54,426 nucleotides of DNA from Rhizobium mongolense USDA 1844 (GTDB lineage: Bacteria; Pseudomonadota; Alphaproteobacteria; Rhizobiales; Rhizobiaceae). Location: NCBI RefSeq assembly GCF_000419765.1, contig NZ_ATTQ01000028.1, forward strand, positions 1-54,426. Reading direction: 5' to 3'. The translations under genes and the position numbers were made by a program. The notes beneath the pieces are model-generated. The model worked only from the letters and a program-made list of their open reading frames with translations. It made no database searches and was not told where the DNA came from. Positions 23,812-32,338 of this stretch are shown here, piece after piece. Within the stretch, counting starts at the first letter, position 1; each line of letters starts with the position of its first letter.

Positions 23812-25443
23812 ATGCCATCAGATCAGGCCAAGGGCGCGCAGGCAGGCAGCCTTCGCGATCGCCTGCGCTTTGCCGGTCTCGATGCCGCGCAATGCGAGGC
23901 CGTGCGCCGTCACCGGCCGATGCTCGAAGCCCGGCTGAAAAGCGGCCTTCGCGACCTGTTCCAGCGCTTCCAGTCTTTCCCGGACGCGGCCTGCAATTTC
24001 CAGAACGAGCGCCAGCTCGATCGCCTGCACGATCTTCAGTCCTCCCACTGGGACGTGCTGACCGATGCGCGCTTCGACAGCCTCTATGCAGAACGCGTCA
24101 AGGTTCTTTCCGACAGCGAAAGTAAGATGGGGCTTGATCCGCGCTGGCACGTGGCCGGCCATGGCGTCATGCTGGAGCATCTCATGTCCGGTCTTGCGGG
24201 CGAGCTGGCAGGCAAGCCGCTGTTGCCGGGCGCCAAGCGCCGCGCGAAAGAAATCTCCGAGATGATGACGGCTATCATCCGCCTCGTCATGGTCGATGTC
24301 GAAATCGCCGTTTCGCTGCGCTTCAATGCACTGCGTGCCTCCCAGCAGCGTGCGGTTGCCGAGCAGCGTGAAAACGACAAGGCAGAGATCGCCCGGATTT
24401 TCGGTGACGTGGTCGACGGCCTCGCGGCCCGCGACCTGACCGTGCGCGCAGCCACCGATGGCGACGATGCCTACGCCGATATCGCCGGTGCGCTCAATGC
24501 GGCACTCGACGGCATTCAGACGGAATTTGCAGCCATCAGCGGGCGCACGGCAAAAGCCGAAACCTCCACGCGTTCGCTCGCGGCCGCCTCGCAGGGCTTT
24601 TCGGATGATGCAGCCGGTCATTCGCAGCAACTCATGACATCGGCAGCAGCGCTCGAAGCAATCGCCGGAAGTGTCCGCAACGGCGCATCGGAAAGCCGCG
24701 CTGCGGAAAAGGCCGCGGCCGCCACCCGCTCAGCGGCAGAAGAGAGTGGCCAGGTCGTCGGCCACGCCATCAGCGCGATGGCGGATATCGAGCAGTCCGC
24801 CGAAAAGATCGGCCAGATCATCGGCGCAATCGACGAGATCGCCTTCCAGACGAACCTGCTGGCGCTGAACGCGGGTATCGAAGCCGCGCGTGCCGGCGAA
24901 TCCGGCCGCGGCTTTGCGGTCGTGGCGCAGGAGGTGCGGGCGCTTGCCCAGCGTTCTGCCGAAGCCGCTCGCGAAATCAAGACGCTTGTCACGACGACCA
25001 AGGCGCAGGTCGATGCCGGCGTTCAGATGGTCGGCCGCACGCAGGATTCGATCGGCAACATCGTGCGGCAGGTAACCGGCATCAATGCGGCAATCGCAAC
25101 GATTGCAAGCCAGACGGGCGAGCACGCCGCAAGCCTCGACACGGTGACGGCTGACGTCAAGGCGCTTGGCGGGCAAGTTGCCGACAGCGCGGCATCCGCC
25201 AACCGCGCAGCCGAAGGCGCCGATCATCTGCGCACGGTGATCCTCGAACTGGGGCAGACGATCCGCGCGTTCCGGATCGCCCGCGAAAACGCCCGTATCG
25301 AGGCCGTGCCGCTCCACGCTTCCCGCCAACGCAGTATCGAGATCGCGGCCCGTCCCGCCACGCTGGACGAGCAATACGACAACGAGGATTTCGGGTTTTC
25401 CCGTCCGGCTGTGAATTTCGGAGGCGGCGGGAATGTTTACTAA
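23812..25443 (+). CDS. icpA: Soluble globin-coupled chemoreceptor IcpA
   Basis: A 543-residue methyl-accepting chemotaxis protein without membrane segments, first gene of the che operon, as for S. meliloti icpA (mcpE). Residues about 10-175 are a protoglobin-like sensor with GLDPRWHVAGHGVMLEHLM; the residue where haem-binding members have the proximal His (H-x-x-x-G-L) is Glu103 here. A short linker resembling HAMP follows (GLAARDLTVRAATDG). The signalling hairpin includes the conserved tip AFQTNLLALNAGIEAARAGE. The C-terminus ends NFGGGGNVY, with no CheR/CheB-binding pentapeptide. The ATG at 23812 is preferred over TTG 23800 because GGGG lies 6 bp upstream. It probably senses an internal or metabolic signal. 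Confidence 0.93.
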   Translation: MPSDQAKGAQAGSLRDRLRFAGLDAAQCEAVRRHRPMLEARLKSGLRDLFQRFQSFPDAACNFQNERQLDRLHDLQSSHWDVLTDARFDSLYAERVKVLSDSESKMGLDPRWHVAGHGVMLEHLMSGLAGELAGKPLLPGAKRRAKEISEMMTAIIRLVMVDVEIAVSLRFNALRASQQRAVAEQRENDKAEIARIFGDVVDGLAARDLTVRAATDGDDAYADIAGALNAALDGIQTEFAAISGRTAKAETSTRSLAAASQGFSDDAAGHSQQLMTSAAALEAIAGSVRNGASESRAAEKAAAATRSAAEESGQVVGHAISAMADIEQSAEKIGQIIGAIDEIAFQTNLLALNAGIEAARAGESGRGFAVVAQEVRALAQRSAEAAREIKTLVTTTKAQVDAGVQMVGRTQDSIGNIVRQVTGINAAIATIASQTGEHAASLDTVTADVKALGGQVADSAASANRAAEGADHLRTVILELGQTIRAFRIARENARIEAVPLHASRQRSIEIAARPATLDEQYDNEDFGFSRPAVNFGGGGNVY

Positions 25444-25506
25444 CCTATCGGAATATGACCTCGCCTCATTTTTGCGGGCACGGGACAAGGGGACAAGGAA
25501 AAGCTG

Positions 25507-25803
25507 ATGGCAGCAAAGAAGAGTGGGAAGACGCTGAATTTGGCGGCGGTGCTTGACCTCAACGAGGCTTCGGCCTTGCGCGACAAGCTTATCTCAGTGC
25601 GTGGCAGCGATCTTTCGATCGATGCGTCCGCCGTTGAGCGTCTCGGTGGCCTGTGCGCTCAGGTTCTGATGGCGGCGGCAAAGACCTGGAACGAGGACAA
25701 GCATTCGTTCACCTTCACGAAAGTGTCCGATGCATTTCACAAAACCATGCAGCTGGTTGGCGTCGACATCGACCACCTGCTTGCCAAGGAGATCCGGCAA
25801 TGA
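25507..25803 (+). CDS. cheS: STAS-domain chemotaxis protein CheS
   Basis: A 98-residue protein with a single STAS fold (LNLAAVLDLNEASALRDKL, DLSIDASAVERLGGLCAQVL). In S. meliloti the second gene of the operon, cheS, encodes a protein of this size and position; CheS binds the kinase CheA and speeds loss of phosphate from CheY1 through the two-regulator sink. The typical phosphorylatable Ser/Thr of anti-anti-sigma factors is not evident (DASAVERLGG). The ATG lies about 60 bp after icpA, with an AAGGAAA ribosome site. The stop overlaps the start of cheY1 by 4 bp (ATGA), implying translational coupling. Confidence 0.9.
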   Translation: MAAKKSGKTLNLAAVLDLNEASALRDKLISVRGSDLSIDASAVERLGGLCAQVLMAAAKTWNEDKHSFTFTKVSDAFHKTMQLVGVDIDHLLAKEIRQ

Positions 25804-26165
25804 AGAAAAAAGTGCTTACCGTGGATGATTCACGGACCATCCGAAACATGCTTCTCGTGACGCTCAACAATGCGGGCTTCGAGACGATCCAGGCCGAAGA
25901 CGGGGTTGAAGGCCTTGAAGTCCTGGAAGAATCCAACCCGGACGTCATCGTGACCGACATCAACATGCCGCGCCTCGACGGTTTCGGCTTCATCGAAGGT
26001 GTTCGCCGCAACGAGAAGTATCGGGCGATCCCGATCCTGGTGCTGACGACCGAAAGCGACGCTGAAAAGAAGAACCGCGCCCGCCAGGCCGGCGCCACCG
26101 GCTGGATCGTCAAGCCGTTCGACCCTGCCAAGCTGATCGATGCCATTGAGCGCGTAACCGCTTAA
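25800..26165 (+). CDS. cheY1: Chemotaxis response regulator CheY1
   Basis: A 121-residue receiver starting MKKKVLTVDDSRTIRNML, with phospho-acceptor Asp53 in VIVTDINMPRLDG, the Thr of LVLTTESDAEKK and the Lys-Pro of WIVKPFDP. The rhizobial system has two CheY proteins: CheY2 acts on the motor and CheY1 serves as a phosphate sink for CheA. Position between cheS and cheA identifies this copy as CheY1. The start is the ATG overlapping the cheS stop by 4 bp. Confidence 0.95.
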   Translation: MKKKVLTVDDSRTIRNMLLVTLNNAGFETIQAEDGVEGLEVLEESNPDVIVTDINMPRLDGFGFIEGVRRNEKYRAIPILVLTTESDAEKKNRARQAGATGWIVKPFDPAKLIDAIERVTA

Positions 26166-26182
26166 ACCCAGGATTCTCTCCT

Positions 26183-28465
26183 ATGGATATGAACGAAATC
26201 AAAGAGATCTTTTTCCAGGAATGCGAGGAACAGCTCGCCGAACTGGAATCCGGTCTCATGAAAATGAATGATGGCGATCGCGATCCGGAAACCGTCAATG
26301 CGGTGTTCCGTGCCGTCCATTCGATCAAGGGCGGTGCCGGCGCCTTCGGTCTGGACGATCTCGTCGCCTTCGCCCATGTGTTCGAAACCACACTTGATTG
26401 CGTTCGTTCCAACAGGCTTGAGCCGACACAGGATGTCCTGAAGGTCATGCTCAAATCGGCCGATGTGCTTGCGGACCTCACCAATGCCGCCCGCGACGGT
26501 GGCAGCGTCGACGAGAGCCGCAGCCGCGGTCTGGTGAAGGAACTGGAAGCGCTGGCGAACGGAGAGCTGCCGTCTCCTTCCACAGCCGCCGAAGCGCCGG
26601 CACCGAAACCTGCCGCAAAGGTGGCGCCTGCGCCTGCCCCCGTGGCGGAGACCCCTAAGGCGGCCGATGACAGCGGTTTCCAGCCGATACCCTTCTCCTT
26701 CGACGATTTCGGCGGCGAGGAAGAGGCCGGCTCCGGTCTTCCGGTCTATGAAATCACCTTCAAGCCGCGCTCCGACCTCTATTCGAAGGGCAACGACGCC
26801 ACGCTGCTGCTACGCGATCTCTCCCGCCTCGGCGAGATGAGTAGCTACTGCAACATGGACGACCTGCCGGGCCTCGACGATCTCGATGCCGAAGGCGCCT
26901 ATTTCAGCTGGAATATCACGCTGAAGACGGACAAGGGCGAGGATGCCATTCACGCCGTGTTCGAATTCGCCGAATGGGATTGCGATCTGGCCGTCAAGGC
27001 GATCGAAGCCGCAACCTCTGTATCGTCCAACGACGAACTGCCGATGATCCCCGTTCCCTTCGACCTTTCGATCCTAGATGAGGGTGCCGCCGAGGCACCG
27101 GAAGAGCCGAAGTCGGATGCTGCAGCTGCCGTTGCCGCCGCCGAGACGGCCTCAAACGTCACCCAGATGGCGGCCGCCGCGGCTCGCGTCGAAAAGAAGG
27201 AATCCGCCGCTTCGGCTGCCGCAAGTGCTGCCGCCGCTGCCCAGAACAATGCCGCAGCCGGTCAGACGATCCGTGTCGATCTCGATCGCGTCGACCGCCT
27301 GATCAACCTCGTCGGCGAGCTGGTCATCAACCAGGCGATGCTCTCCCAGAGCGTCATCGAAAACGACACGACCGGCACGTCGTCCATCAACATGGGTCTC
27401 GAAGAGCTGCAACAGCTCACCCGCGAGATCCAGGACTCGGTCATGGCGATCCGCGCGCAGCCGGTTAAGCCGGTCTTCCAGCGCATGTCGCGCATCGTGC
27501 GCGAAATTGCCGACATGACGGGCAAGACCATCCGCCTGATCACCGAAGGTGAAAACACCGAAGTCGACAAGACGGTCATCGACAAGCTGGCCGAACCATT
27601 GACGCACATGATCCGCAATGCGGTCGACCACGGCATCGAAACGCCGGAGAGGCGTGCAGCAGCCGGCAAGAACACCGAAGGCACAGTTCGTCTGACGGCA
27701 AAGCACCGTTCAGGCCGCATCCTGATCGAGCTCGCCGACGATGGCGCCGGCATCAACCGCGAGAAGGTTCGCCAGAAGGCAATCGATAACGATCTGATCC
27801 CCGCCGACGCTAACCTTTCGGACGAGGAAATCGACAACCTGATCTTCCTGCCCGGCTTCTCGACAGCCGACAAGATCTCCGACATTTCGGGCCGCGGCGT
27901 CGGCATGGACGTCGTCAAACGCTCGATCCAGGCCCTTGGCGGCCGCATCAACATCACCTCGCGTCCGGGCCATGGCTCCGTCTTCACGATGAGCCTGCCA
28001 CTGACGCTCGCTGTCCTCGACGGCATGGTGGTCACGGTTGCCGGCCAGACGCTTGTGGTACCGCTGACCGCCATTGTCGAAACACTGCAGCCGGAAGCTG
28101 CTGCGATCCATTCATTCGGTGCGAACCACCGTCTGATCTCGATCCGTAACAGCTTCTGCCCGCTGGTCGATGTCGGCCGCATCCTGAACTTCCGCGCAAC
28201 CCAGGCAAACCCGGTCGAAGGCGTCGCACTGCTGGTGGAATCCGAAGGCGGCGGTCAGCGCGCGCTCATGGTCGATGCGATCCAGGGCCAGCGTCAGGTG
28301 GTCATCAAGAGCCTCGAGGCGAACTATACGCATGTACCGGGCATCGCTGCGGCAACGATCCTCGGCGACGGGCGCGTGGCGCTCATCCTCGATGTCGATG
28401 CCGTCGTCGGCGCCTCGCGCGGCCAGGCACTGAAACCCGAAATGTCGTTGGCAGCAGCAGGGTAG
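26183..28465 (+). CDS. cheA: Chemotaxis histidine kinase CheA
   Basis: A 760-residue kinase with the standard order: Hpt domain with His46 in RAVHSIKGGAGAFG; a long Ala/Pro linker; a P2-type region (about 165-300); a second Ala-rich linker (about 305-360); the dimerisation helices (VDRLINLVGELVINQAMLSQ); the ATPase domain (N box HMIRNAVDHGIE, G1 DDGAGIN, G2 GRGVGMD); and the CheW-like regulatory domain to the end. It reads receptor state and phosphorylates CheY1, CheY2 and CheB. The Ala-rich linkers are longer than in enteric CheA. It starts 17 bp after cheY1, and cheW follows 4 bp after its stop. Confidence 0.97.
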   Translation: MDMNEIKEIFFQECEEQLAELESGLMKMNDGDRDPETVNAVFRAVHSIKGGAGAFGLDDLVAFAHVFETTLDCVRSNRLEPTQDVLKVMLKSADVLADLTNAARDGGSVDESRSRGLVKELEALANGELPSPSTAAEAPAPKPAAKVAPAPAPVAETPKAADDSGFQPIPFSFDDFGGEEEAGSGLPVYEITFKPRSDLYSKGNDATLLLRDLSRLGEMSSYCNMDDLPGLDDLDAEGAYFSWNITLKTDKGEDAIHAVFEFAEWDCDLAVKAIEAATSVSSNDELPMIPVPFDLSILDEGAAEAPEEPKSDAAAAVAAAETASNVTQMAAAAARVEKKESAASAAASAAAAAQNNAAAGQTIRVDLDRVDRLINLVGELVINQAMLSQSVIENDTTGTSSINMGLEELQQLTREIQDSVMAIRAQPVKPVFQRMSRIVREIADMTGKTIRLITEGENTEVDKTVIDKLAEPLTHMIRNAVDHGIETPERRAAAGKNTEGTVRLTAKHRSGRILIELADDGAGINREKVRQKAIDNDLIPADANLSDEEIDNLIFLPGFSTADKISDISGRGVGMDVVKRSIQALGGRINITSRPGHGSVFTMSLPLTLAVLDGMVVTVAGQTLVVPLTAIVETLQPEAAAIHSFGANHRLISIRNSFCPLVDVGRILNFRATQANPVEGVALLVESEGGGQRALMVDAIQGQRQVVIKSLEANYTHVPGIAAATILGDGRVALILDVDAVVGASRGQALKPEMSLAAAG

Positions 28466-28469
28466 GGTC

Positions 28470-28937
28470 ATGTCGTACACCGTAAAAAATCTGAGCCAGG
28501 GGGATCGCGAGCTCATCGCGTTCCGCATCGGCGACCAGGAATTTTGCGTGAACATCATGTCGGTTCGCGAAATCCGCGGCTGGACGCCGGCAACGGCCAT
28601 GCCGCATTCTCCGGCTCACATGAAGGGCGTCATCAACCTGCGCGGTGCGGTGCTGCCCATCATCGATCTTTCGGCGCGGCTCGGCATGAAACCCGCCGAG
28701 CCGTCGGTACGCCACGTCATCATTGTCGCCCAGGTCCGGCGGAAGGTCGTCGGCCTGCTCGTTGACGCGGTCTCGGACATCCTCACCGTGACCGACGACA
28801 ATATTCAACCGACGCCGGAAATTTCTTCCGATATAGAGCGCCAGTTTGCCCGGGGCATTCTTGCGATCGAAAAGCGGATGATCTGCCTGGTCGAATTGGA
28901 AGCCCTGTTCCCTGATACCGAAAGCGAAGCTGCATGA
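28470..28937 (+). CDS. cheW: Chemotaxis coupling protein CheW
   Basis: A 155-residue adaptor that links receptors to CheA. The two SH3-like subdomains are recognisable through ELIAFRIGDQEFCVNIMSVR, the receptor-binding stretch INLRGAVLPIIDLSARLG, and VRRKVVGLLVDAVSDILTV. The gene follows cheA by 4 bp and overlaps cheR by 4 bp (ATGA), so translation is likely coupled. Length and motif order are standard. Confidence 0.96.
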   Translation: MSYTVKNLSQGDRELIAFRIGDQEFCVNIMSVREIRGWTPATAMPHSPAHMKGVINLRGAVLPIIDLSARLGMKPAEPSVRHVIIVAQVRRKVVGLLVDAVSDILTVTDDNIQPTPEISSDIERQFARGILAIEKRMICLVELEALFPDTESEAA

Positions 28938-29845
28938 ATGCGTTGAGTGCAAAAGATCTCAGGCAGGGGAACCCGGACGAGGTCCTGGCGAGCGGCGAAT
29001 ATCCGCTGACGCGCCGTGACCTCATGGAAATCGCCGCGATGATCTACTCGGATGCAGGGATTTTCCTCAACGAGACCAAAGCTTCGCTGGTCTATTCGCG
29101 TCTTTCCAAGCATATCCGCAATCTCGGCCTTTCAGGCTTCCGCGAATACTGCTCGCTGGTTTCTTCGCCTGCAGGCGCCGCGCCGCGCCGCGAAATGCTT
29201 TCGCATCTGACCACCAACTTCACGCGCTTCTTCCGCGAGAACCATCACTTCGAGCACCTGCGCGACCACGTGCTGCCGGAGCTTCTCAATCGTGCCAAGA
29301 CGGGCGGGCGTGTCCGCATCTGGTCGGCCGCATCTTCCGACGGACAGGAGCCCTATTCGATTGCGCTGACCGTGCTTTCGATGATGCCCAACGTCGCCGA
29401 CTACGATTTCAAGATCCTTGCGACCGATATCGACCCAAAGGTACTCAATCTCGCTCGTGCTGGATGCTACGACGAGACGGCTCTCGAAACCGTATCACCG
29501 GCCATGCGCAAGCAGTGGTTCACGGAAGTCAACGTGGATGGGCGCCGCAAATTCCAGGTCGATGACCGCGTCAAGCGCCTGATCACCTACAACGAGCTGA
29601 ACCTGATGGCGCAGTGGCCCTTCAAGGGCAAGTTCGACGTCATCTTCTGCCGCAACGTCGTAATCTATTTCGACGAACCGACGCAGATGAAGATCTGGTC
29701 GCGCTTTGCCGAACTGCTGCCGGAAGGCGGACATCTTTACATCGGCCACTCCGAGCGCGTTTCCGGCGAAGCAAAGCACGTCTTCGACAATATAGGCGTT
29801 ACCACCTATCGCCACACAACCAAAGGATTGGGGAGAAAGGGATGA
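28934..29845 (+). CDS. cheR: Chemotaxis methyltransferase CheR
   Basis: A 303-residue S-adenosylmethionine-dependent methyltransferase that methylates glutamates of chemoreceptors. It has the N-terminal all-helical domain (GIFLNETKASLVYSRLSKHI) and the catalytic Rossmann domain with LTTNFTRFFREN, RIWSAASSDGQEPYSIAL, ILATDIDPKVL and FDVIFCRNVVIYFD. S-adenosylmethionine contacts fall in the SAASSDGQEP loop. It overlaps cheW at its start and cheB at its end by 4 bp each. Confidence 0.96.
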   Translation: MNALSAKDLRQGNPDEVLASGEYPLTRRDLMEIAAMIYSDAGIFLNETKASLVYSRLSKHIRNLGLSGFREYCSLVSSPAGAAPRREMLSHLTTNFTRFFRENHHFEHLRDHVLPELLNRAKTGGRVRIWSAASSDGQEPYSIALTVLSMMPNVADYDFKILATDIDPKVLNLARAGCYDETALETVSPAMRKQWFTEVNVDGRRKFQVDDRVKRLITYNELNLMAQWPFKGKFDVIFCRNVVIYFDEPTQMKIWSRFAELLPEGGHLYIGHSERVSGEAKHVFDNIGVTTYRHTTKGLGRKG

Positions 29846-30885
29846 GCGCACCGGCAAGAGTTCTCGTCGTTGACGACTCCCCGACAATGCGCGGGCTGAT
29901 TAGCGCCGTCCTGAGTTCCGATCCGGACGTCAACGTCATCGGCCAGGCGGGCGATGCGCTGGAAGCACGCGAGGCGATCAAGAAGCTCAATCCCGATGTC
30001 GTCACGCTCGACATCGAGATGCCGAACATGAACGGCCTGGAATTTCTCGAGAAGATTATGCGGCTTCGCCCCATGCCGGTCATCATGGTCTCCACCATGA
30101 CGCACCGCGGCGCGGAGGCGACGCTCGCCGCGCTCGAGATCGGGGCCTTCGATTGCGTCGGAAAGCCTGCCCCCGGCGAGCCGCGTCCCTTCGGCGATCT
30201 GGCCGAGAAGGTCAAGGCGGCCGCGCGCACGCAGCGCCAGTTCGTGCAGCCGCCAGCAGTTCCGGTTCCGCCGGTATCGGTGGCCCATTTCCGGGTCGGA
30301 CGCAAGATCGTCGCGATCGGTTCGTCGACGGGCGGCGTCGAGGCGCTGATCGCCGTGTTGCAGAAGTTTCCGGCAAACTGCCCGCCGACGGTCATCACCC
30401 AGCATATGCCGCCGACCTTCACGAAAAGCTTTGCCGACCGCCTCAATCGCCTCTGTGCTCCGGTCGTTGAAGAAGCGACGGATGGCGCACGTTTAGAGAT
30501 TGGTAAGATTTATCTGGCACCAGGCGGGGAACGTCATTTGCAGGTCGCGAATGCGTCCGCACCCAGTTGCCGTCTCGTCGAGCGCGATCCGGTAAACGGC
30601 CATCGCCCCTCGGTCGACGTTCTCTTCGATTCCGTTGCCGAACTTGCCGGACGCAATGCGGTCGGCGTGATCCTGACAGGCATGGGCCGCGATGGCGCGG
30701 CTGGCCTTTTGAAGATGCGCCATGCCGGCGCGCGCACTCTCGGACAGAACGAAAAGACCTGCGTGGTCTATGGAATGCCGCGAGTGGCCTATGAACTCGG
30801 TGCCGTTGAGCAGCAGCTGCCACTGAATGCCATCGGCGAAGAAATATTGAAAATGACAGCCGCCCGAAAGGAAGGGACAGAATAA
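29842..30885 (+). CDS. cheB: Chemotaxis methylesterase/deamidase CheB
   Basis: A 347-residue response-regulator esterase. The receiver has VLVVDDSPTMRG, Asp57 in VVTLDIEMPNMNGLEFL and the Lys-Pro of CVGKPAPGEP. The catalytic domain has the Ser-His-Asp set in AIGSSTGGVEAL, VITQHMPPTFTKSF and ILTGMGRDGAAGL. It removes methyl groups from receptors when phosphorylated by CheA. The start at 29842 overlaps cheR by 4 bp; the reading frame is open upstream, but that part is out-of-frame cheR coding DNA. The stop shares one base with the cheY2 start. Confidence 0.96.
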   Translation: MSAPARVLVVDDSPTMRGLISAVLSSDPDVNVIGQAGDALEAREAIKKLNPDVVTLDIEMPNMNGLEFLEKIMRLRPMPVIMVSTMTHRGAEATLAALEIGAFDCVGKPAPGEPRPFGDLAEKVKAAARTQRQFVQPPAVPVPPVSVAHFRVGRKIVAIGSSTGGVEALIAVLQKFPANCPPTVITQHMPPTFTKSFADRLNRLCAPVVEEATDGARLEIGKIYLAPGGERHLQVANASAPSCRLVERDPVNGHRPSVDVLFDSVAELAGRNAVGVILTGMGRDGAAGLLKMRHAGARTLGQNEKTCVVYGMPRVAYELGAVEQQLPLNAIGEEILKMTAARKEGTE

Positions 30886-31274
30886 TGTCGATTGCGGAGA
30901 AAATCAAAGTTCTGATCGTCGACGATCAGGTCACGAGCCGATTGTTGCTCAGCGATGCGCTGACCCAGCTCGGCTTCAAGCAGATCACGGCTGCCGGCGA
31001 CGGCGAGCAGGGCATGAAGATCATGGCCCAACAGCCCCATCATCTGGTGATCTCGGACTTCAACATGCCGAAGATGGATGGTCTCGGTCTGCTGCAGGCC
31101 GTACGCACCAATCCGGCAACCAAAAAGGCGGCCTTCATCATCCTGACTGCGCAGGGCGATCGTGCTCTCGTGCAGAAGGCCGCCCAGCTCGGCGCCAACA
31201 ACGTGCTTGCCAAGCCCTTCACCATCGAAAAGATGAAGGCGGCGATCGAAGCCGTGTTTGGAGCGCTGAAATGA
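30885..31274 (+). CDS. cheY2: Chemotaxis response regulator CheY2
   Basis: A 129-residue receiver with LIVDDQVTSRLLLSDAL, phospho-acceptor Asp58 in LVISDFNMPKMDGLGLL, the Thr of FIILTAQGDRALV and the Lys-Pro of VLAKPFTIEKMKAAI. By position (after cheB, before cheD) it matches the rhizobial CheY2, the form that binds the flagellar motor switch and slows rotation. It starts on the last base of the cheB stop and overlaps cheD by 4 bp. Confidence 0.95.
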   Translation: MSIAEKIKVLIVDDQVTSRLLLSDALTQLGFKQITAAGDGEQGMKIMAQQPHHLVISDFNMPKMDGLGLLQAVRTNPATKKAAFIILTAQGDRALVQKAAQLGANNVLAKPFTIEKMKAAIEAVFGALK

Positions 31275-31825
31275 ATGTCGAGGCAGCAGCCCGCCGCGTT
31301 CATATCATTCAAGGCGAATGGAAGGTCCTGAATGATCCGACCGCGGTTTTGACGACCATCCTTGGTTCGTGTGTGGCTGCCTGTCTGCGCGATCCCGTGG
31401 CCGGTGTCGGCGGCATGAACCACTTTCTGCTCCCAGGCACGGGTAACACGCCGATGAGTGGCGGGGACGCGACGCGCTATGGCGTTCACCTGATGGAATT
31501 GCTGATCAACGGCCTTTTGAAGCAGGGCGCGCGCCGCGACCGCCTGGAGGCCAAGATTTTCGGCGGGGCGAAGACGATCTCGACTTTCTCCAATGTCGGC
31601 GAACAGAACGCCGCCTTCGCCATGCAGTTTCTGAGGGATGAAGGCATCCCGGTCGTCAGCTCCAGCACCGGCGGCGAACACGGCCGCAAGCTGGAATACT
31701 GGCCGGTTTCCGGCCGCGCGCGCCAGTACCCGCTGACCGGCGCTGAAACGCAGAAGACGGTGGCTCTCGAACAGCGCCCTGTCGCACCCCAGAAGCCGGT
31801 CGAAACAAGTATCGAATTTTTCTGA
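31271..31825 (+). CDS. cheD: Chemoreceptor glutamine deamidase CheD
   Basis: A 184-residue protein of the CheD family. The catalytic Cys34 lies in TTILGSCVAACLRDP and the His51 in GGMNHFLLPG; the third family motif, RYGVHLMELLINGLLKQGA, follows. CheD deamidates receptor glutamines. The C-terminus has the FGG motif (EAKIFGGAKT) and a tail (SIEFF) beyond the core. ATG overlaps cheY2 by 4 bp. Confidence 0.94.
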   Translation: MNVEAAARRVHIIQGEWKVLNDPTAVLTTILGSCVAACLRDPVAGVGGMNHFLLPGTGNTPMSGGDATRYGVHLMELLINGLLKQGARRDRLEAKIFGGAKTISTFSNVGEQNAAFAMQFLRDEGIPVVSSSTGGEHGRKLEYWPVSGRARQYPLTGAETQKTVALEQRPVAPQKPVETSIEFF

Positions 31826-31841
31826 TGACAAGGATCTTTCT

Positions 31842-32228
31842 ATGACTTTCAGTGGAACGATAGAGCCTTCGCCGGTCGAAGCGCTTCCGGATATCCTTAT
31901 GCGTATCGTTTCCGAACTGCACGATGTCGCCTATCTCATCGAACGCATCGAGCCGCAGCTTCTCGAAATCGGCGGCGCCGATGTCCTGCACTCGCCCGAT
32001 AGCATGAAGATCATGCAGGGCATCGATCTTGCCGTTCAGAAGACCCGCGGCCTCGCTGAATTCATTGACACGATCACCGGCGAGATTCCGCAGAGCTGGG
32101 CGGTTGACGTTGCGACCGCGCTCAGCCTGGTCAAACTTGCCGAAATGCAAAAAGCGCTCGGCGGTGCCACCCGCCACGGCCATTCCCAGCCGCTCAGCAA
32201 GGCGGCCGGCGACTTCGATTTCTTCTGA
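31842..32228 (+). CDS. cheT: CheT, putative chemotaxis phosphatase
   Basis: A 128-residue all-helical protein, last gene of the che operon, at the place of the S. meliloti gene called cheT (formerly orf10). A DxxxQ motif (Asp62-LAV-Gln66) lies in the middle of a long helix (SMKIMQGIDLAVQKTRGLAE); the same motif carries the active residues of CheZ-type CheY phosphatases. The last residues, GDFDFF, are acidic and aromatic, like the tail through which CheZ binds CheY. A role in removing phosphate from a CheY is plausible; the motif evidence is direct, the activity is inference. Start is 16 bp after cheD. Confidence 0.82.
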   Translation: MTFSGTIEPSPVEALPDILMRIVSELHDVAYLIERIEPQLLEIGGADVLHSPDSMKIMQGIDLAVQKTRGLAEFIDTITGEIPQSWAVDVATALSLVKLAEMQKALGGATRHGHSQPLSKAAGDFDFF

Positions 32229-32338
32229 TTTTAAAGCTCCCCAACCTGCCCTGACGAAACGCTCGCACAAGTTTCGCCGTCTATCAACAAATGAGGCAAT
32301 AAGCCTGTTTTGTCTTTGACGGATCGTGCGAGAACAGA

